Part shown: positions 8,452 to 16,171 of the stretch, one piece after another | Layout: each line of letters opens with the position of its first letter | Position numbering within the stretch: position 1 is the stretch's first letter | DNA from: Clostridia bacterium | Lineage (GTDB): Bacteria > Bacillota > Clostridia > TANB77 > CAG-508 | Reading direction: 5' to 3' | Length of the DNA stretch: 37,110 bases | Assembly (NCBI GenBank): GCA_022799315.1 | Contig: JAAWOE010000014.1 | Span: forward strand, 1-37,110 | Notes under the pieces: model-generated | Told to the model about the DNA's origin: nothing | Seen by the model: the letters and a program-made list of their open reading frames with translations, nothing else | Database searches by the model: none | Made by a program: the position numbers and the translations under genes

Positions 8452-8901
8452 ATGAAAATAATGTTTATTTGTACAGGGAATATATGTAGAAGCGCAATGG
8501 CGCATAAGTTAATGCAAAAGAAGCTTAAAGACAATGAGGTAAAAGATATAGATGTATATTCTTGTGGTATATTTGCAGAAAATGGAGATGCTTCAACATA
8601 TAATGCAATAGAAGTAACAAAGGAATATGGTGTAGATTTAAAAAGCCATAAAGCAACAAACATAAGAGATTCTAAAATAGATGAAATGGATTTAATACTA
8701 TGTGCAACAATGTCACATAAATATTCTGTAATTCAAATGTATCCAAGCTTAGCTAATAAAATATATACATTAAAAGAATACGTAGATGAAAATAAAGATT
8801 TAGATATAAAAGACCCTTGGGGATATGATATAGAAATATATAGATTTTGCATAGCAGAGATAGACAGATTATTAGACAAGTTGATAGAAAAAATCAAGTA
8901 A
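8452..8901 (+). CDS. Low-molecular-weight protein tyrosine phosphatase
   Basis: 149 residues, the normal size. The N-terminal P-loop CTGNICRS (Cys7 nucleophile, Arg13, Ser14) is the C-x5-R signature of LMW-PTPs, and the general-acid loop is DPWG with Asp121 (DPF/DPW in the family). Such enzymes dephosphorylate tyrosine kinases, often of polysaccharide synthesis, or arginine kinases (YwlE type). The choice cannot be made from sequence alone: the CTGNICRS form with Ile next to the second Cys differs from the CTGNTCRS of YwlE arginine phosphatases and favours phosphotyrosine. The gene has its own promoter and is followed by the rpsU promoter, so it is monocistronic. Confidence 0.88.
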   Translation: MKIMFICTGNICRSAMAHKLMQKKLKDNEVKDIDVYSCGIFAENGDASTYNAIEVTKEYGVDLKSHKATNIRDSKIDEMDLILCATMSHKYSVIQMYPSLANKIYTLKEYVDENKDLDIKDPWGYDIEIYRFCIAEIDRLLDKLIEKIK

Positions 8902-8915
8902 CTGAATAGAATGTA

Positions 8916-8945
8916 TTGACAATACGGATTATAATAATGTATAAT
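8916..8945 (+). promoter_or_regulatory. rpsU promoter
   Basis: A perfect TTGACA (8916-8921), an 18-base spacer and a perfect TATAAT (8940-8945), as expected for a strongly expressed ribosomal protein gene. The leader is about 95 bases. Confidence 0.75.
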
Positions 8946-9045
8946 GTTATTCGGTATAAAAAATAGGGAAAATAACAAACTAAAAAAATAAAGCTAACCC
9001 TTAAAAATTACATACTTTGTTAAACACCGGAAGGAGGGGAATTAC

Positions 9046-9216
9046 ATGTCAGAGGTAAAAGTAAATAATGGAAATATAGAAGATGCATTAAAAAGATTTA
9101 AAAGACAATGCGCAAGAAATGGAGTTTTACAAGAGGTACGTAAAAGAGAACACTACGAAAAACCTAGTGTAAAGAGAAAGAAAAAATCAGAGGCTGCAAG
9201 AAAAAGAAAATTTTAA
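9046..9216 (+). CDS. rpsU: 30S ribosomal protein bS21
   Basis: This 56-residue basic protein is a small-subunit component near the anti-SD region, assisting initiation. It starts [10 protein letters not shown], contains the family core [13 protein letters not shown] and ends in the usual Arg/Lys-rich tail ([14 protein letters not shown]). An extremely strong RBS (GGAAGGAGGGG) precedes the ATG. It has its own consensus promoter and terminator. The rpsU-yqeY order, seen here, is common in Firmicutes. Confidence 0.95.
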   Translation: MSEVKVNNGNIEDALKRFKRQCARNGVLQEVRKREHYEKPSVKRKKKSEAARKRKF

Positions 9217-9243
9217 TTTAAAATTAAAAGTTGGAAGTTAGAC

Positions 9244-9272
9244 GTTGAAAAACAATAATTTTCAACTTTTTT
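9244..9272 (+). terminator. rpsU terminator
   Basis: The stem GTTGAAAA/TTTTCAAC (9244-9251 with 9259-9266) is followed by TTTTTT. Confidence 0.8.
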
Positions 9273-9448
9273 GTATAAATATACAAAATAATTTTGTAAA
9301 CAAAATATCGTGAAATTGTTTTAATTCATAATTTTTTTGCAGTGTATTGTGTAGTTGGGGAGACAAGAAAAAAATTATGAATTAACTGTCAGAAGTGGAC
9401 ATGATGGAATATAAAATTAATGTATTTAAAATTAAGGAGGAAACACTT

Positions 9449-9889
9449 ATGTTAAAAGAAAAATTATTAGAAGACTTAAAAATGTCTATGAAAGAAAAAA
9501 ATGAAGTAAGAAAAAACGCTGTACAAATGGTAAGAGCAGCAATTTTGCAAGTAGAAAAAGATAATGGAATAACATTAGAAGATGAAAAAATAATACAAAT
9601 AATTGCAAAGGAAGTAAAAAAGAGAAAAGATTCATTAGATGATTATATAAAAGGAGGAAGAGAAGATATTGTTAAACAAGTAGAGGAAGAAATAAATATA
9701 TTATCAGAATATTTACCTAAACAATTATCAAAAGAAGAGATTGAAAAAATGGTAAAAGAGATAATAGAACAAGTAGGAGCAGAATCAATAAAAGATATGG
9801 GAAAAGTTATGAAGGAAGCAAAAGAAAAAATCGGAGCTAGAGCAGATGGGAAGGCAATAAATGAAGTAGTAAAAGAGCTATTAGCATAA
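9449..9889 (+). CDS. yqeY: GatB/YqeY domain protein
   Basis: 146 residues, the normal length. YqeY proteins resemble the tRNA-binding tail of GatB; their exact role is unknown. The start chosen is the ATG after AAGGAGG; an in-frame ATG at 9395 has no RBS. Family features are the N-terminal helix LKEKLLEDLKMSMKEKN, RKNAVQMVRAAI, the block SEYLPKQLSKEEIEK and the C-terminal GKVMKEAKEKIGARADGK. It follows rpsU after that gene's terminator, so it probably has its own promoter within 9273-9430, but I see no clear one. Confidence 0.93.
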   Translation: MLKEKLLEDLKMSMKEKNEVRKNAVQMVRAAILQVEKDNGITLEDEKIIQIIAKEVKKRKDSLDDYIKGGREDIVKQVEEEINILSEYLPKQLSKEEIEKMVKEIIEQVGAESIKDMGKVMKEAKEKIGARADGKAINEVVKELLA

Positions 9890-9915
9890 CTGTTATTCAT
9901 AAAATATCTGCATAT

Positions 9916-9940
9916 AATCCGCTTCATTCAGGTGAAGCTA
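9916..9940. repeat. AATCCGCTTCA palindrome repeat, copy 1
   Basis: GCTTCA and TGAAGC arms with a short spacer, preceded by AATCC and followed by TA. A close copy stands at 35956-35980, so it is a second dispersed short palindrome family. Confidence 0.6.
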
Positions 9941-10172
9941 ATACGCTATAAAATAAATTGGTTTTATAAGGGCACATGTAATAATTCGACAAAATATTAC
10001 AAAAATATTACAAAAAACAATATAAGCAGAAAAACGAAGAAAATAGGAGATAATTGAAAATAATCCTAAATAAATTAGCGATATAGACCCACTCTACAAT
10101 TGTGAAAAAAGATTACTTAATATAAAATAACAACATAGTAAAAAATAAGGAGTGTATTAAATTATAAACGTT

Positions 10173-11159
10173 ATGAAAAAGTTATTAATACATATAAGAA
10201 CATGGATAAAACTTATTTCCGTAGCAGTTCTTGCGACATGCTTAATAGTAGGAACAATTGCATTTATATATAAACCAACTTATAGTGTTACATTAAATGG
10301 ACAAGATATTGGACACACTAAAGATAAAAGTGGTTTACAACAAAGAATAAATGATTATATAGAAAATGGTGATGGCGGGAATATAGCATTTGTTCAGGTA
10401 GATAATTTGCCAGAATACAAATTGTGTTTATTAAAAAAGAATATAGAAACAAATGATGATGAAATATTTGATGTTGTAAAACAATCAGGTACATCATATT
10501 ATAAATATTATGCTATATTAGATGAAGGTGAAGAAAAATTATATTTATCATCATTTGAAGAGGCAGAAAATGCAATAAGCGAATTAAAAGATAAAAAAAG
10601 TGCTAATCAAGATAAACTAACAATACTAGAAAAATATGAAGCAGAAGCAAAAGATATAGTAACAAAAGAAGAAGCAATATCAAAATTATATGAAAAAGTA
10701 GAACCAGTAAAAGCAAAAACAACTTCTTCATCAACAGTAAAATATGCATCAAGTATAAATTCAACAAGTAAAAAAGTAGCATTAGGAGTTAATCTTATAA
10801 AACCTGTATCAGGAAGTGTTACATCTAGATTTGGTTCTAGATGGGGAAAAACACATAAAGGAATTGATATAGGAGCTCCAAAGGGAACACCAATAAAAGC
10901 AGCTGCATCAGGGACAGTAGTATCATCAAGTACAGGTTACAATGGTGGTTACGGAAATTGTGTAGTGATTTCGCATGGAAATGGTATAGAAACAGCATAT
11001 GGACATTGTAGTGCATTATATGTAAAAGTTGGACAAAAAGTATCACAAGGACAAGTAATAGCGGGTGTAGGTAACACAGGTCGTTCATTTGGAAATCATT
11101 TGCATTTAGAAATAAGAATAAATGGGGTAGCGCAAAACCCACAAAATTATCTATATTAA
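10173..11159 (+). CDS. M23 family peptidoglycan endopeptidase, membrane-anchored
   Basis: A cell-wall hydrolase of the LytM/M23 type. The N-terminal signal anchor is at about residues 12-33; a linker domain of unknown fold spans about 35-190; the M23 domain covers about 205-328. Zinc and catalytic residues are HKGIDIG (His228, Asp232), YGHC (His278) and HLHLE (His309, His311), all present. The start is uncertain: AAGGAG lies 19 bases before the ATG, too far for ideal spacing, and an ATT codon at 10161 would be better placed. A clear terminator follows. It is expected to cut peptide cross-links during growth or sporulation; with all ligands intact it should be active. Confidence 0.88.
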   Translation: MKKLLIHIRTWIKLISVAVLATCLIVGTIAFIYKPTYSVTLNGQDIGHTKDKSGLQQRINDYIENGDGGNIAFVQVDNLPEYKLCLLKKNIETNDDEIFDVVKQSGTSYYKYYAILDEGEEKLYLSSFEEAENAISELKDKKSANQDKLTILEKYEAEAKDIVTKEEAISKLYEKVEPVKAKTTSSSTVKYASSINSTSKKVALGVNLIKPVSGSVTSRFGSRWGKTHKGIDIGAPKGTPIKAAASGTVVSSSTGYNGGYGNCVVISHGNGIETAYGHCSALYVKVGQKVSQGQVIAGVGNTGRSFGNHLHLEIRINGVAQNPQNYLY

Positions 11160-11164
11160 AATTA

Positions 11165-11194
11165 AATCACCAATTTTACAGTTGGTGATTTTTT
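11165..11194 (+). terminator. Terminator of the M23 peptidase gene
   Basis: The stem AATCACCAA/TTGGTGATT (11165-11173 with 11182-11190) is followed by a T-run. Confidence 0.85.
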
Positions 11195-11231
11195 GTATAT
11201 TTAACTTAATAATACTAAAAGTATTATTATA

Positions 11232-11377
11232 AGAACCCTCCGTCAAGGCTTCGCCTTGCCACTTCCTTAAAAAAGGAGGCTTTACTCTATTTTTATGATT
11301 AACTATGCTAGTTTAAAACAGTAGAGGAATGGTCCCTTTACCCAAGGGGGCTGTCACCGTAGGTGACTGGGGGTTCT
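11232..11377. repeat. 146-bp MITE-like element C
   Basis: The ends AGAACCCTCCGTCA and TGACTGGGGGTTCT are imperfect inverted copies. The GC-richer interior contains GGCTTCGCC and CACCGTAGGTG hairpins. It resembles intergenic repeats I associate with gut Clostridia, but no second copy is in the window and it encodes nothing. Confidence 0.6.
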
Positions 11378-11403
11378 ATAATTGTAAAAATATATAACAA
11401 TAT

Positions 11404-12033
11404 TTAATTACAAAAATGACTTAAAGCTATATCAATAGCATTATCTTTCATAATCAAAATTCCATATTCTAAAAGTTTAGTCTCAAATAAATTAGCGTGA
11501 TCTACAAAATTTGCAAACTCAGTAATTGAAGAACAGAAAGATTTTAATAAATTAGCATTCATATGTAAATCTGTAAGTACTAAATAATATTTTTTATTAT
11601 ACTCATATAAAGAAATACTACTTACAAAATTATTTATATTTTTTAAAATATTATTATTTAAGAAATTGCAAAAACTACAAAACTCATCAAAAGAACTAAA
11701 ACAATATATTGCCTTTGATTCATCTGTAATAGAAGTTTTTCTTCTTATATTAATTTTCTTTTTTCTATATGTACTTTTTCCCTTTTCAGGCTCAATTCTT
11801 GTAACAGTAAGAATAAAATTTCCATTAGACATTGCAAGTGCTTCTACCATAATTTTATAATCATCAGTAACAAACCCTAGCTCTTTTTCAGCTCTATCTA
11901 AAACACTAAAAAATAATTCTTGAGATTCAATAGGGTTAGACATAAAAGTATGAAAGTCAATGTCGTTTTCTTTTAAATCTTCAGAATTTAAAGTAATTCT
12001 TATCTTATTATCATTCAATTTTTCTAGTTTCAT
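11404..12033 (-). CDS. mecA: MecA-type adaptor protein for ClpC
   Basis: 209 residues. The N-terminal block MKLEKLNDNKIRITL, then LKENDIDFHTFM and ESQELFFSVLDRAEKELGF, is the MecA N-terminal substrate-binding domain. The C-terminal half, with YCFSSFDEFCSFC and YLVLTD, is the ClpC-binding domain. MecA hands substrates such as competence and Spo0A-pathway proteins to the ClpC/ClpP protease in Bacillus; here the substrate is unknown. RBS GGAGGG on the minus strand. It stands alone, with no competence gene beside it. A Lys/Arg-rich linker (residues 85-100) joins the two domains. Confidence 0.85.
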   Translation of the reverse strand: MKLEKLNDNKIRITLNSEDLKENDIDFHTFMSNPIESQELFFSVLDRAEKELGFVTDDYKIMVEALAMSNGNFILTVTRIEPEKGKSTYRKKKINIRRKTSITDESKAIYCFSSFDEFCSFCNFLNNNILKNINNFVSSISLYEYNKKYYLVLTDLHMNANLLKSFCSSITEFANFVDHANLFETKLLEYGILIMKDNAIDIALSHFCN

Positions 12034-12201
12034 TAAGCAATTCCCTCCAAAAACTTATCTATAATTCTATTATACTACTATTTAGAATATTTTTAAATGC
12101 ACAATTTTTGGTAATAATACATTATATTACTTGCACTTAAAAAATGTACTAAAATAATAACATAAACTTATAAAAAAGAAAAGAAAAATTAAGTATTTTA
12201 C

Positions 12202-12230
12202 TTGAAAAAAAAGCTATATGAATATATAAT
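12202..12230 (+). promoter_or_regulatory. Promoter ahead of DUF4321
   Basis: TTGAAA (12202-12207), a 17-base spacer and TATAAT (12225-12230), about 60 bases before the start codon. It may serve the downstream radC-mre-PBP2-minC run as well. Confidence 0.6.
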
Positions 12231-12290
12231 ACTATAAGATAAATTGGAACTAAAAAATGAACTAAAGAAATTATGAAAATGGAGGATTAA

Positions 12291-12548
12291 ATGGCTACTA
12301 GAGATAAAAATATATGGATTTTAATTGTATTTATATTATCAGGACTTGTAATAGGAGGGTTACTTGGAGAATTGGCAGCAAGAGTTGATTTTCTATGGTG
12401 GTTATCATATGGACAAGAATTTGGATTAACAAACCCAATTGTACTAGATTTAAATATAATAAGATTAACATTTGGATTACAACTAAAAATAAACATAGCA
12501 AGTATAATAGGTATGGCAATAGCTATATTTATATACAGAAAAGTCTAG
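12291..12548 (+). CDS. DUF4321 small membrane protein
   Basis: 85 residues with two membrane helices (about 8-30 and 62-82), a WWLSYGQEFGL loop and a LDLNIIRLTFGLQLKINIAS stretch typical of DUF4321 proteins of Clostridia. Its function is unknown. In that class it is commonly found just upstream of radC and mreB, as here, suggesting a link to the cell-shape operon. RBS GGAGG. No catalytic residues are evident. Confidence 0.8.
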   Translation: MATRDKNIWILIVFILSGLVIGGLLGELAARVDFLWWLSYGQEFGLTNPIVLDLNIIRLTFGLQLKINIASIIGMAIAIFIYRKV

Positions 12549-12577
12549 TAAGATTTATATAATAAGAAATTGGGCCA

Positions 12578-12604
12578 GTAGGGGCGGGACTCAGTGTCCG
12601 CCCA
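12578..12604. repeat. GTAGGGGCG palindromic repeat, copy 2
   Basis: GTAGGGGCGGGACT with its near complement ending in GTCCGCCCA, in the gap before radC. Confidence 0.7.
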
Positions 12605-12648
12605 TGTGGCAAAGTTAATATTTTAGATAATAAAAATCTAACAAAAAT

Positions 12649-12676
12649 GTAGGGGTAGATTTTGATTGCCTGTGCG
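12649..12676. repeat. GTAGGGGCG palindromic repeat, copy 3 (degenerate)
   Basis: GTAGGGGTAGATT followed by GATTGCCTGTGCG, a diverged copy 45 bases after copy 2. Confidence 0.55.
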
Positions 12677-12727
12677 GTGAAGATACATTATAACAAAAAT
12701 ATGGGGGTTAAAGGAAAGGAAGATTAT

Positions 12728-13417
12728 ATGTCTATAAAAATGAAAGAACTCCCAGAATCAGAAAGACCTTACGAAAAAATGGAAATGTATGGGGCAAAAA
12801 CCTTATCAAATGCAGAATTATTAGCAATAATAATAAAATGTGGAACAAAAGAAGAAACATCAATAAACCTTGCACAAAAAATATTAAAGCTTAAAGGAAT
12901 TAGTGAAGAAAAAAATCTAAATTTTTTACAAGAATTATCAATAGAAGAACTAACAAAAATTAAAGGAATTGGAAAAGTAAAAGCAATACAAATAGTAGCA
13001 ACTTGTGAACTAGCAAAACGAATGTCTAAACCAGTTAATTCATTAAAAATAGTAATTAAAGATACAAAAGACGTAGCAAATCTATTTATGGACGAGCTAA
13101 AATACGAGAAAAGAGAAATCGCAAAACTATTAATATTAAATTCAAGAAATACACTAATAAAAATCAAAGATATAGCATTAGGCGGAGGAAACTTTGCTAA
13201 AATTGAACCTAAAATAATTTTAGAAGAACCAATAAAAATAGGAGCTTCTAAAATTATACTCTTACATAATCATCCAAGCGGTGACCCAACACCAAGTAAA
13301 GAAGACTATAGAATGACAGATAGAATTTATGAATGTGCAGATATTATGGGAATAACACTTTTAGATCATGTAATAATAGGGAATAATACATTTAAAAGTG
13401 TATTTAAAAAAGACTAA
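12728..13417 (+). CDS. radC: RadC/JAB-domain protein
   Basis: 229 residues. The N-terminal helix-hairpin-helix region (IEELTKIKGIGKVKAIQ) is followed by the JAB/MPN-like domain with metal motif HNHPSGDPTPSKED (His180, His182, Asp186 plus upstream Glu). Despite the name, a direct repair role is doubtful in known bacteria; a DNA-associated metallohydrolase is the structural expectation. The start at 12728 follows AAAGGAAAGGA; an in-frame extension to 12662 runs through a repeat and has no RBS. mreB begins 30 bases after its stop, the usual radC-mreB order of Firmicutes. Confidence 0.93.
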   Translation: MSIKMKELPESERPYEKMEMYGAKTLSNAELLAIIIKCGTKEETSINLAQKILKLKGISEEKNLNFLQELSIEELTKIKGIGKVKAIQIVATCELAKRMSKPVNSLKIVIKDTKDVANLFMDELKYEKREIAKLLILNSRNTLIKIKDIALGGGNFAKIEPKIILEEPIKIGASKIILLHNHPSGDPTPSKEDYRMTDRIYECADIMGITLLDHVIIGNNTFKSVFKKD

Positions 13418-13447
13418 TTTGGTAAATATTGAAAGGAAGAAATTGAA

Positions 13448-14476
13448 ATGAAACTTTTTGGAATTGGAAGTAAAGATATTGGAATTGACTTAGGAACAGC
13501 TAACATGCTAGTAACATTAAAAGGAAAGGGAATTATACTAAAAGAGCCATCTGTTGTGGCAATAGATAAAAAAACAGGGCATATAGTTGCAACAGGAAGC
13601 GAAGCAAAAGAAATGCTTGGAAGAACACCAGAACAAATAAAAGCTGTAAGACCTTTAAAAGATGGTGTGATTGCAGATTTTACAGCAACACAACTAATGT
13701 TAAAAAATATAATAGAAAAAGTATGTAGAAAATATAATTGTGGAAAACCAAGAATTGTAGTAGGAGTTCCATCGGGGATTACTGAAGTAGAAGAAAGAGC
13801 AGTAGAAGAATCAGTAATGCAAGCAGGAGCAAAAGAAGTATATTTAATAGAGGAACCAATGGCAGCGGCAATTGGAGCAAATTTAGATGTGGCAGAACCT
13901 AGTGGAAGTATTGTAGTAGATATAGGGGGAGGAACAACTGAAGTTGCAGTTGTATCACTTGGAGGAATTGTCGTTAGTCATTCATTAAGAACAGCAGGGG
14001 ACGAATTAGATGAAGATATAATAAACTATGTAAAAAAAGAAATGAACTTAGCAATTGGAGAAACAACAGCAGAAGAGATAAAAAAAGAGATTGGTTGTGC
14101 ACTACCTTTAATGACAACAATGTCTAAAGAAATAAGAGGAAGAGACCTAACAACAGGTCTACCAAAAAACATAGAAATAACATCAGACCAAGTACAAGAG
14201 GCAATGACAGAATCAATTAATGAAATAATAGAAATAGTAAAAACAACATTAGAAAAAACACCACCAGAACTAGCATCAGATATTATGGAAAAAGGAATTG
14301 TACTTGCAGGTGGAGGAGCATTAATACAAAATCTAGATAAACTATTGAGTCAAAAAACAGGAATGCCTGTATATATTGCACAAGATCCATTAGATTGTGT
14401 TGTTAAGGGAACAGGAAAAACATTAGAAGATTTAGATAGATTAAAATCAGTTTTAATAAATTCAAGAAGAAGATAG
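13448..14476 (+). CDS. mreB: Rod-shape actin homologue MreB
   Basis: 342 residues, normal length. ATPase phosphate-1 motif [13 protein letters not shown], phosphate-2 [18 protein letters not shown] and the adenosine motif [15 protein letters not shown] are all present, with the conserved [10 protein letters not shown] block. It forms membrane-bound filaments that steer the elongation complex. First gene of the mreBCD-PBP2-minC run, with RBS GAAAGGAAG; mreC follows after 13 bases. Confidence 0.97.
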   Translation: MKLFGIGSKDIGIDLGTANMLVTLKGKGIILKEPSVVAIDKKTGHIVATGSEAKEMLGRTPEQIKAVRPLKDGVIADFTATQLMLKNIIEKVCRKYNCGKPRIVVGVPSGITEVEERAVEESVMQAGAKEVYLIEEPMAAAIGANLDVAEPSGSIVVDIGGGTTEVAVVSLGGIVVSHSLRTAGDELDEDIINYVKKEMNLAIGETTAEEIKKEIGCALPLMTTMSKEIRGRDLTTGLPKNIEITSDQVQEAMTESINEIIEIVKTTLEKTPPELASDIMEKGIVLAGGGALIQNLDKLLSQKTGMPVYIAQDPLDCVVKGTGKTLEDLDRLKSVLINSRRR

Positions 14477-14489
14477 TTAGGAGGCAAAA

Positions 14490-15305
14490 ATGTATAAAAA
14501 GAAAACTGGCATTATAGGAATAGTTATAACAATACTAATATTAATTATATTAGTATTTGTATCTAATATGAATGTAGAAAATTTGTCATACATAGAAAAT
14601 ATAGCTTCAAAAGTTGTAATGCCAATACAAAATGGGCTTACTTATTTGAAAAATAAAATAACAGGCAATAATACATTTTTTGCAGATATTAGTAAATTAC
14701 AACAAGAAAATGAAGAACTAAAAAAGAAAAATGCAGAATTAGAATCTAATCTACGTGAGTTTGAAATTGTAAAATCTGAGAATACAACTTTAAAAGAATA
14801 TTTAAATTTATCAGAGCAATATGGTAATTATACAACAAAAGCTGCTTATATAATAAATAAAGATATAAGTAACTACAATAATACATTTATAATTAATATA
14901 GGTAAAAAAGATGGAATAGAAACAAATATGACAGTAATTTCTGAAAAAGGTCTAGTGGGGCATATAGTATCTACAACAAATAATACATCAAAAGTGCAAA
15001 CAATAGTAGACACATCAAGTACAGTAAGTGCAACTTTATCTAGCTCAAGAGATAATCTGATTTGCAAAGGAACCCTAGAAGAGAGAGGAATGCTAAAAGC
15101 AAGTTATATTCCTACAAATGCAAATCTAATTCAGGGTGATGTTATAGAAACATCAGGTATGGGAGGAATATATCCAAAAGGTATAAAAATTGGTACAATA
15201 GAAAAGATTCAAAATACCAGAAATATAGTAGATAGAACAGCTATAATAAAACCAGCAGTTGACTTCAAAAAAGTAGAAACTGTATTAGTAATTACAAAAA
15301 AATAG
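14490..15305 (+). CDS. mreC: Rod-shape protein MreC
   Basis: 271 residues. One N-terminal membrane helix (about 7-25), a coiled coil (about 66-100, rich in E/K/L) and the periplasmic-side beta-barrel domain containing IINIGKKDGIETNMTV and GLVGHIVSTTNNTSKVQTIVD. MreC activates and scaffolds PBP2 with MreD. RBS TTAGGAGGC. It is followed by an unusual 158-base gap before mreD, whereas other junctions in this operon are short. Confidence 0.95.
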   Translation: MYKKKTGIIGIVITILILIILVFVSNMNVENLSYIENIASKVVMPIQNGLTYLKNKITGNNTFFADISKLQQENEELKKKNAELESNLREFEIVKSENTTLKEYLNLSEQYGNYTTKAAYIINKDISNYNNTFIINIGKKDGIETNMTVISEKGLVGHIVSTTNNTSKVQTIVDTSSTVSATLSSSRDNLICKGTLEERGMLKASYIPTNANLIQGDVIETSGMGGIYPKGIKIGTIEKIQNTRNIVDRTAIIKPAVDFKKVETVLVITKK

Positions 15306-15463
15306 CATTTTATACCATAGGAAATTATGCTGTTTTAAGTTAAACGTAGGAGAGAGCATAGCTAGTTCTTAAGGCAAAGTCTCTTTTGTTAACGAACATA
15401 AAAATCAATAATAAACTAGCAAGATGAAGCGGGTTGCATATAAAATATAAGGAGAAAGTGTAA
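15306..15463 (+). other. Untranslated insert between mreC and mreD
   Basis: 158 bases with more GC and more mixed sequence than the flanks. GCTAGTT (15361-15367) and AACTAGC (15414-15420) form an inverted repeat. No ORF has a good RBS until mreD. It may be a remnant mobile repeat or an mRNA element; no clear terminator or promoter is seen. Confidence 0.4.
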
Positions 15464-15997
15464 ATGAAAAATACGTTAATAGTGATATCAGCTATATTTG
15501 TATTCCTAATTTCATACTTATTACAAGCAAATTTTTTTAATTGGTTTAATATAGCGGGAATAACACCAAACTTATTTGTTATATTAGTGCTATTCTTAGG
15601 ATTATTTGGTGGAAAAAGATTAGGAATACCAATGGGAATCTTTTTTGGAATATGTTTAGACTTTTTTATAAATAAAAAAATAGGAATTTCTGCAATAATG
15701 CTAGGCATTGTTGGAGGAATGGGAGGAATGTTAGACAAAAATTTTTCAAAGGATAGTAGGATGACAATTATTGTCATGACAATAGGAGTTACAACATTTT
15801 ATGAAGTGGGAATGTATATAATAAACTACTTCATTGTAGGAACAACAATTGAAATAATACCATTTATAAAAATATTGCTAATTGAAAACTTATATAATGT
15901 AATATTAACAATAATATTATACCCATTACTTCAAAAGACAGGTTATTTTATAGAGGATTCATTTAAAGGAAAACAAATATTAACAAGGTATTTTTAG
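15464..15997 (+). CDS. mreD: Rod-shape protein MreD
   Basis: 177 residues, almost wholly hydrophobic with five or six predicted membrane helices, as in MreD. RBS AAGGAG. The position between mreC and the PBP2 gene confirms the assignment, since MreD sequences are poorly conserved. The motif ITPNLFVILVLFLGLFGGK near residues 31-50 and the GKRLGIPMGIFFGICLD block fit the family. It links MreC to the membrane elongation complex. Confidence 0.92.
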   Translation: MKNTLIVISAIFVFLISYLLQANFFNWFNIAGITPNLFVILVLFLGLFGGKRLGIPMGIFFGICLDFFINKKIGISAIMLGIVGGMGGMLDKNFSKDSRMTIIVMTIGVTTFYEVGMYIINYFIVGTTIEIIPFIKILLIENLYNVILTIILYPLLQKTGYFIEDSFKGKQILTRYF

Positions 15998-16018
15998 AAA
16001 ATATACTATTTTGAAAAT

Positions 16019-16043
16019 GTAGGGGCGTTCTTGAACGTCCGCA
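16019..16043. repeat. GTAGGGGCG palindromic repeat, copy 4
   Basis: TGTAGGGGCGTTC with GAACGTCCGC, in the mreD-PBP2 gap, first of three tandem members. Confidence 0.7.
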
Positions 16044-16072
16044 GAAAATGGAAAACAAAATAAATAGAACGA

Positions 16073-16097
16073 TGTGGGGGCAGGTCTTGTGCCTGCC
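16073..16097. repeat. GTAGGGGCG palindromic repeat, copy 5 (variant)
   Basis: TGTGGGGGCAGGTC with its complement ending in GCCTGCC; the same architecture with a different stem sequence. Confidence 0.65.
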
Positions 16098-16110
16098 AAA
16101 AAATAAAAAT

Positions 16111-16135
16111 AAGGGTGGACACAGGGCCCACGCCT
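16111..16135. repeat. GTAGGGGCG palindromic repeat, copy 6 (degenerate)
   Basis: AAGGGTGGACACAGG followed by GCCCACGCC. Third palindrome in about 120 bases directly upstream of the PBP2 RBS. Confidence 0.55.
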
Positions 16136-16171
16136 AAGTTAAATTTATTTATAATAAAGGAGGGTGAAAAG

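Noticed and set aside
12662-12727. Longer RadC start
   Set aside because: The in-frame extension runs through a GTAGGGGCG repeat copy and has no RBS, whereas the ATG at 12728 has one.
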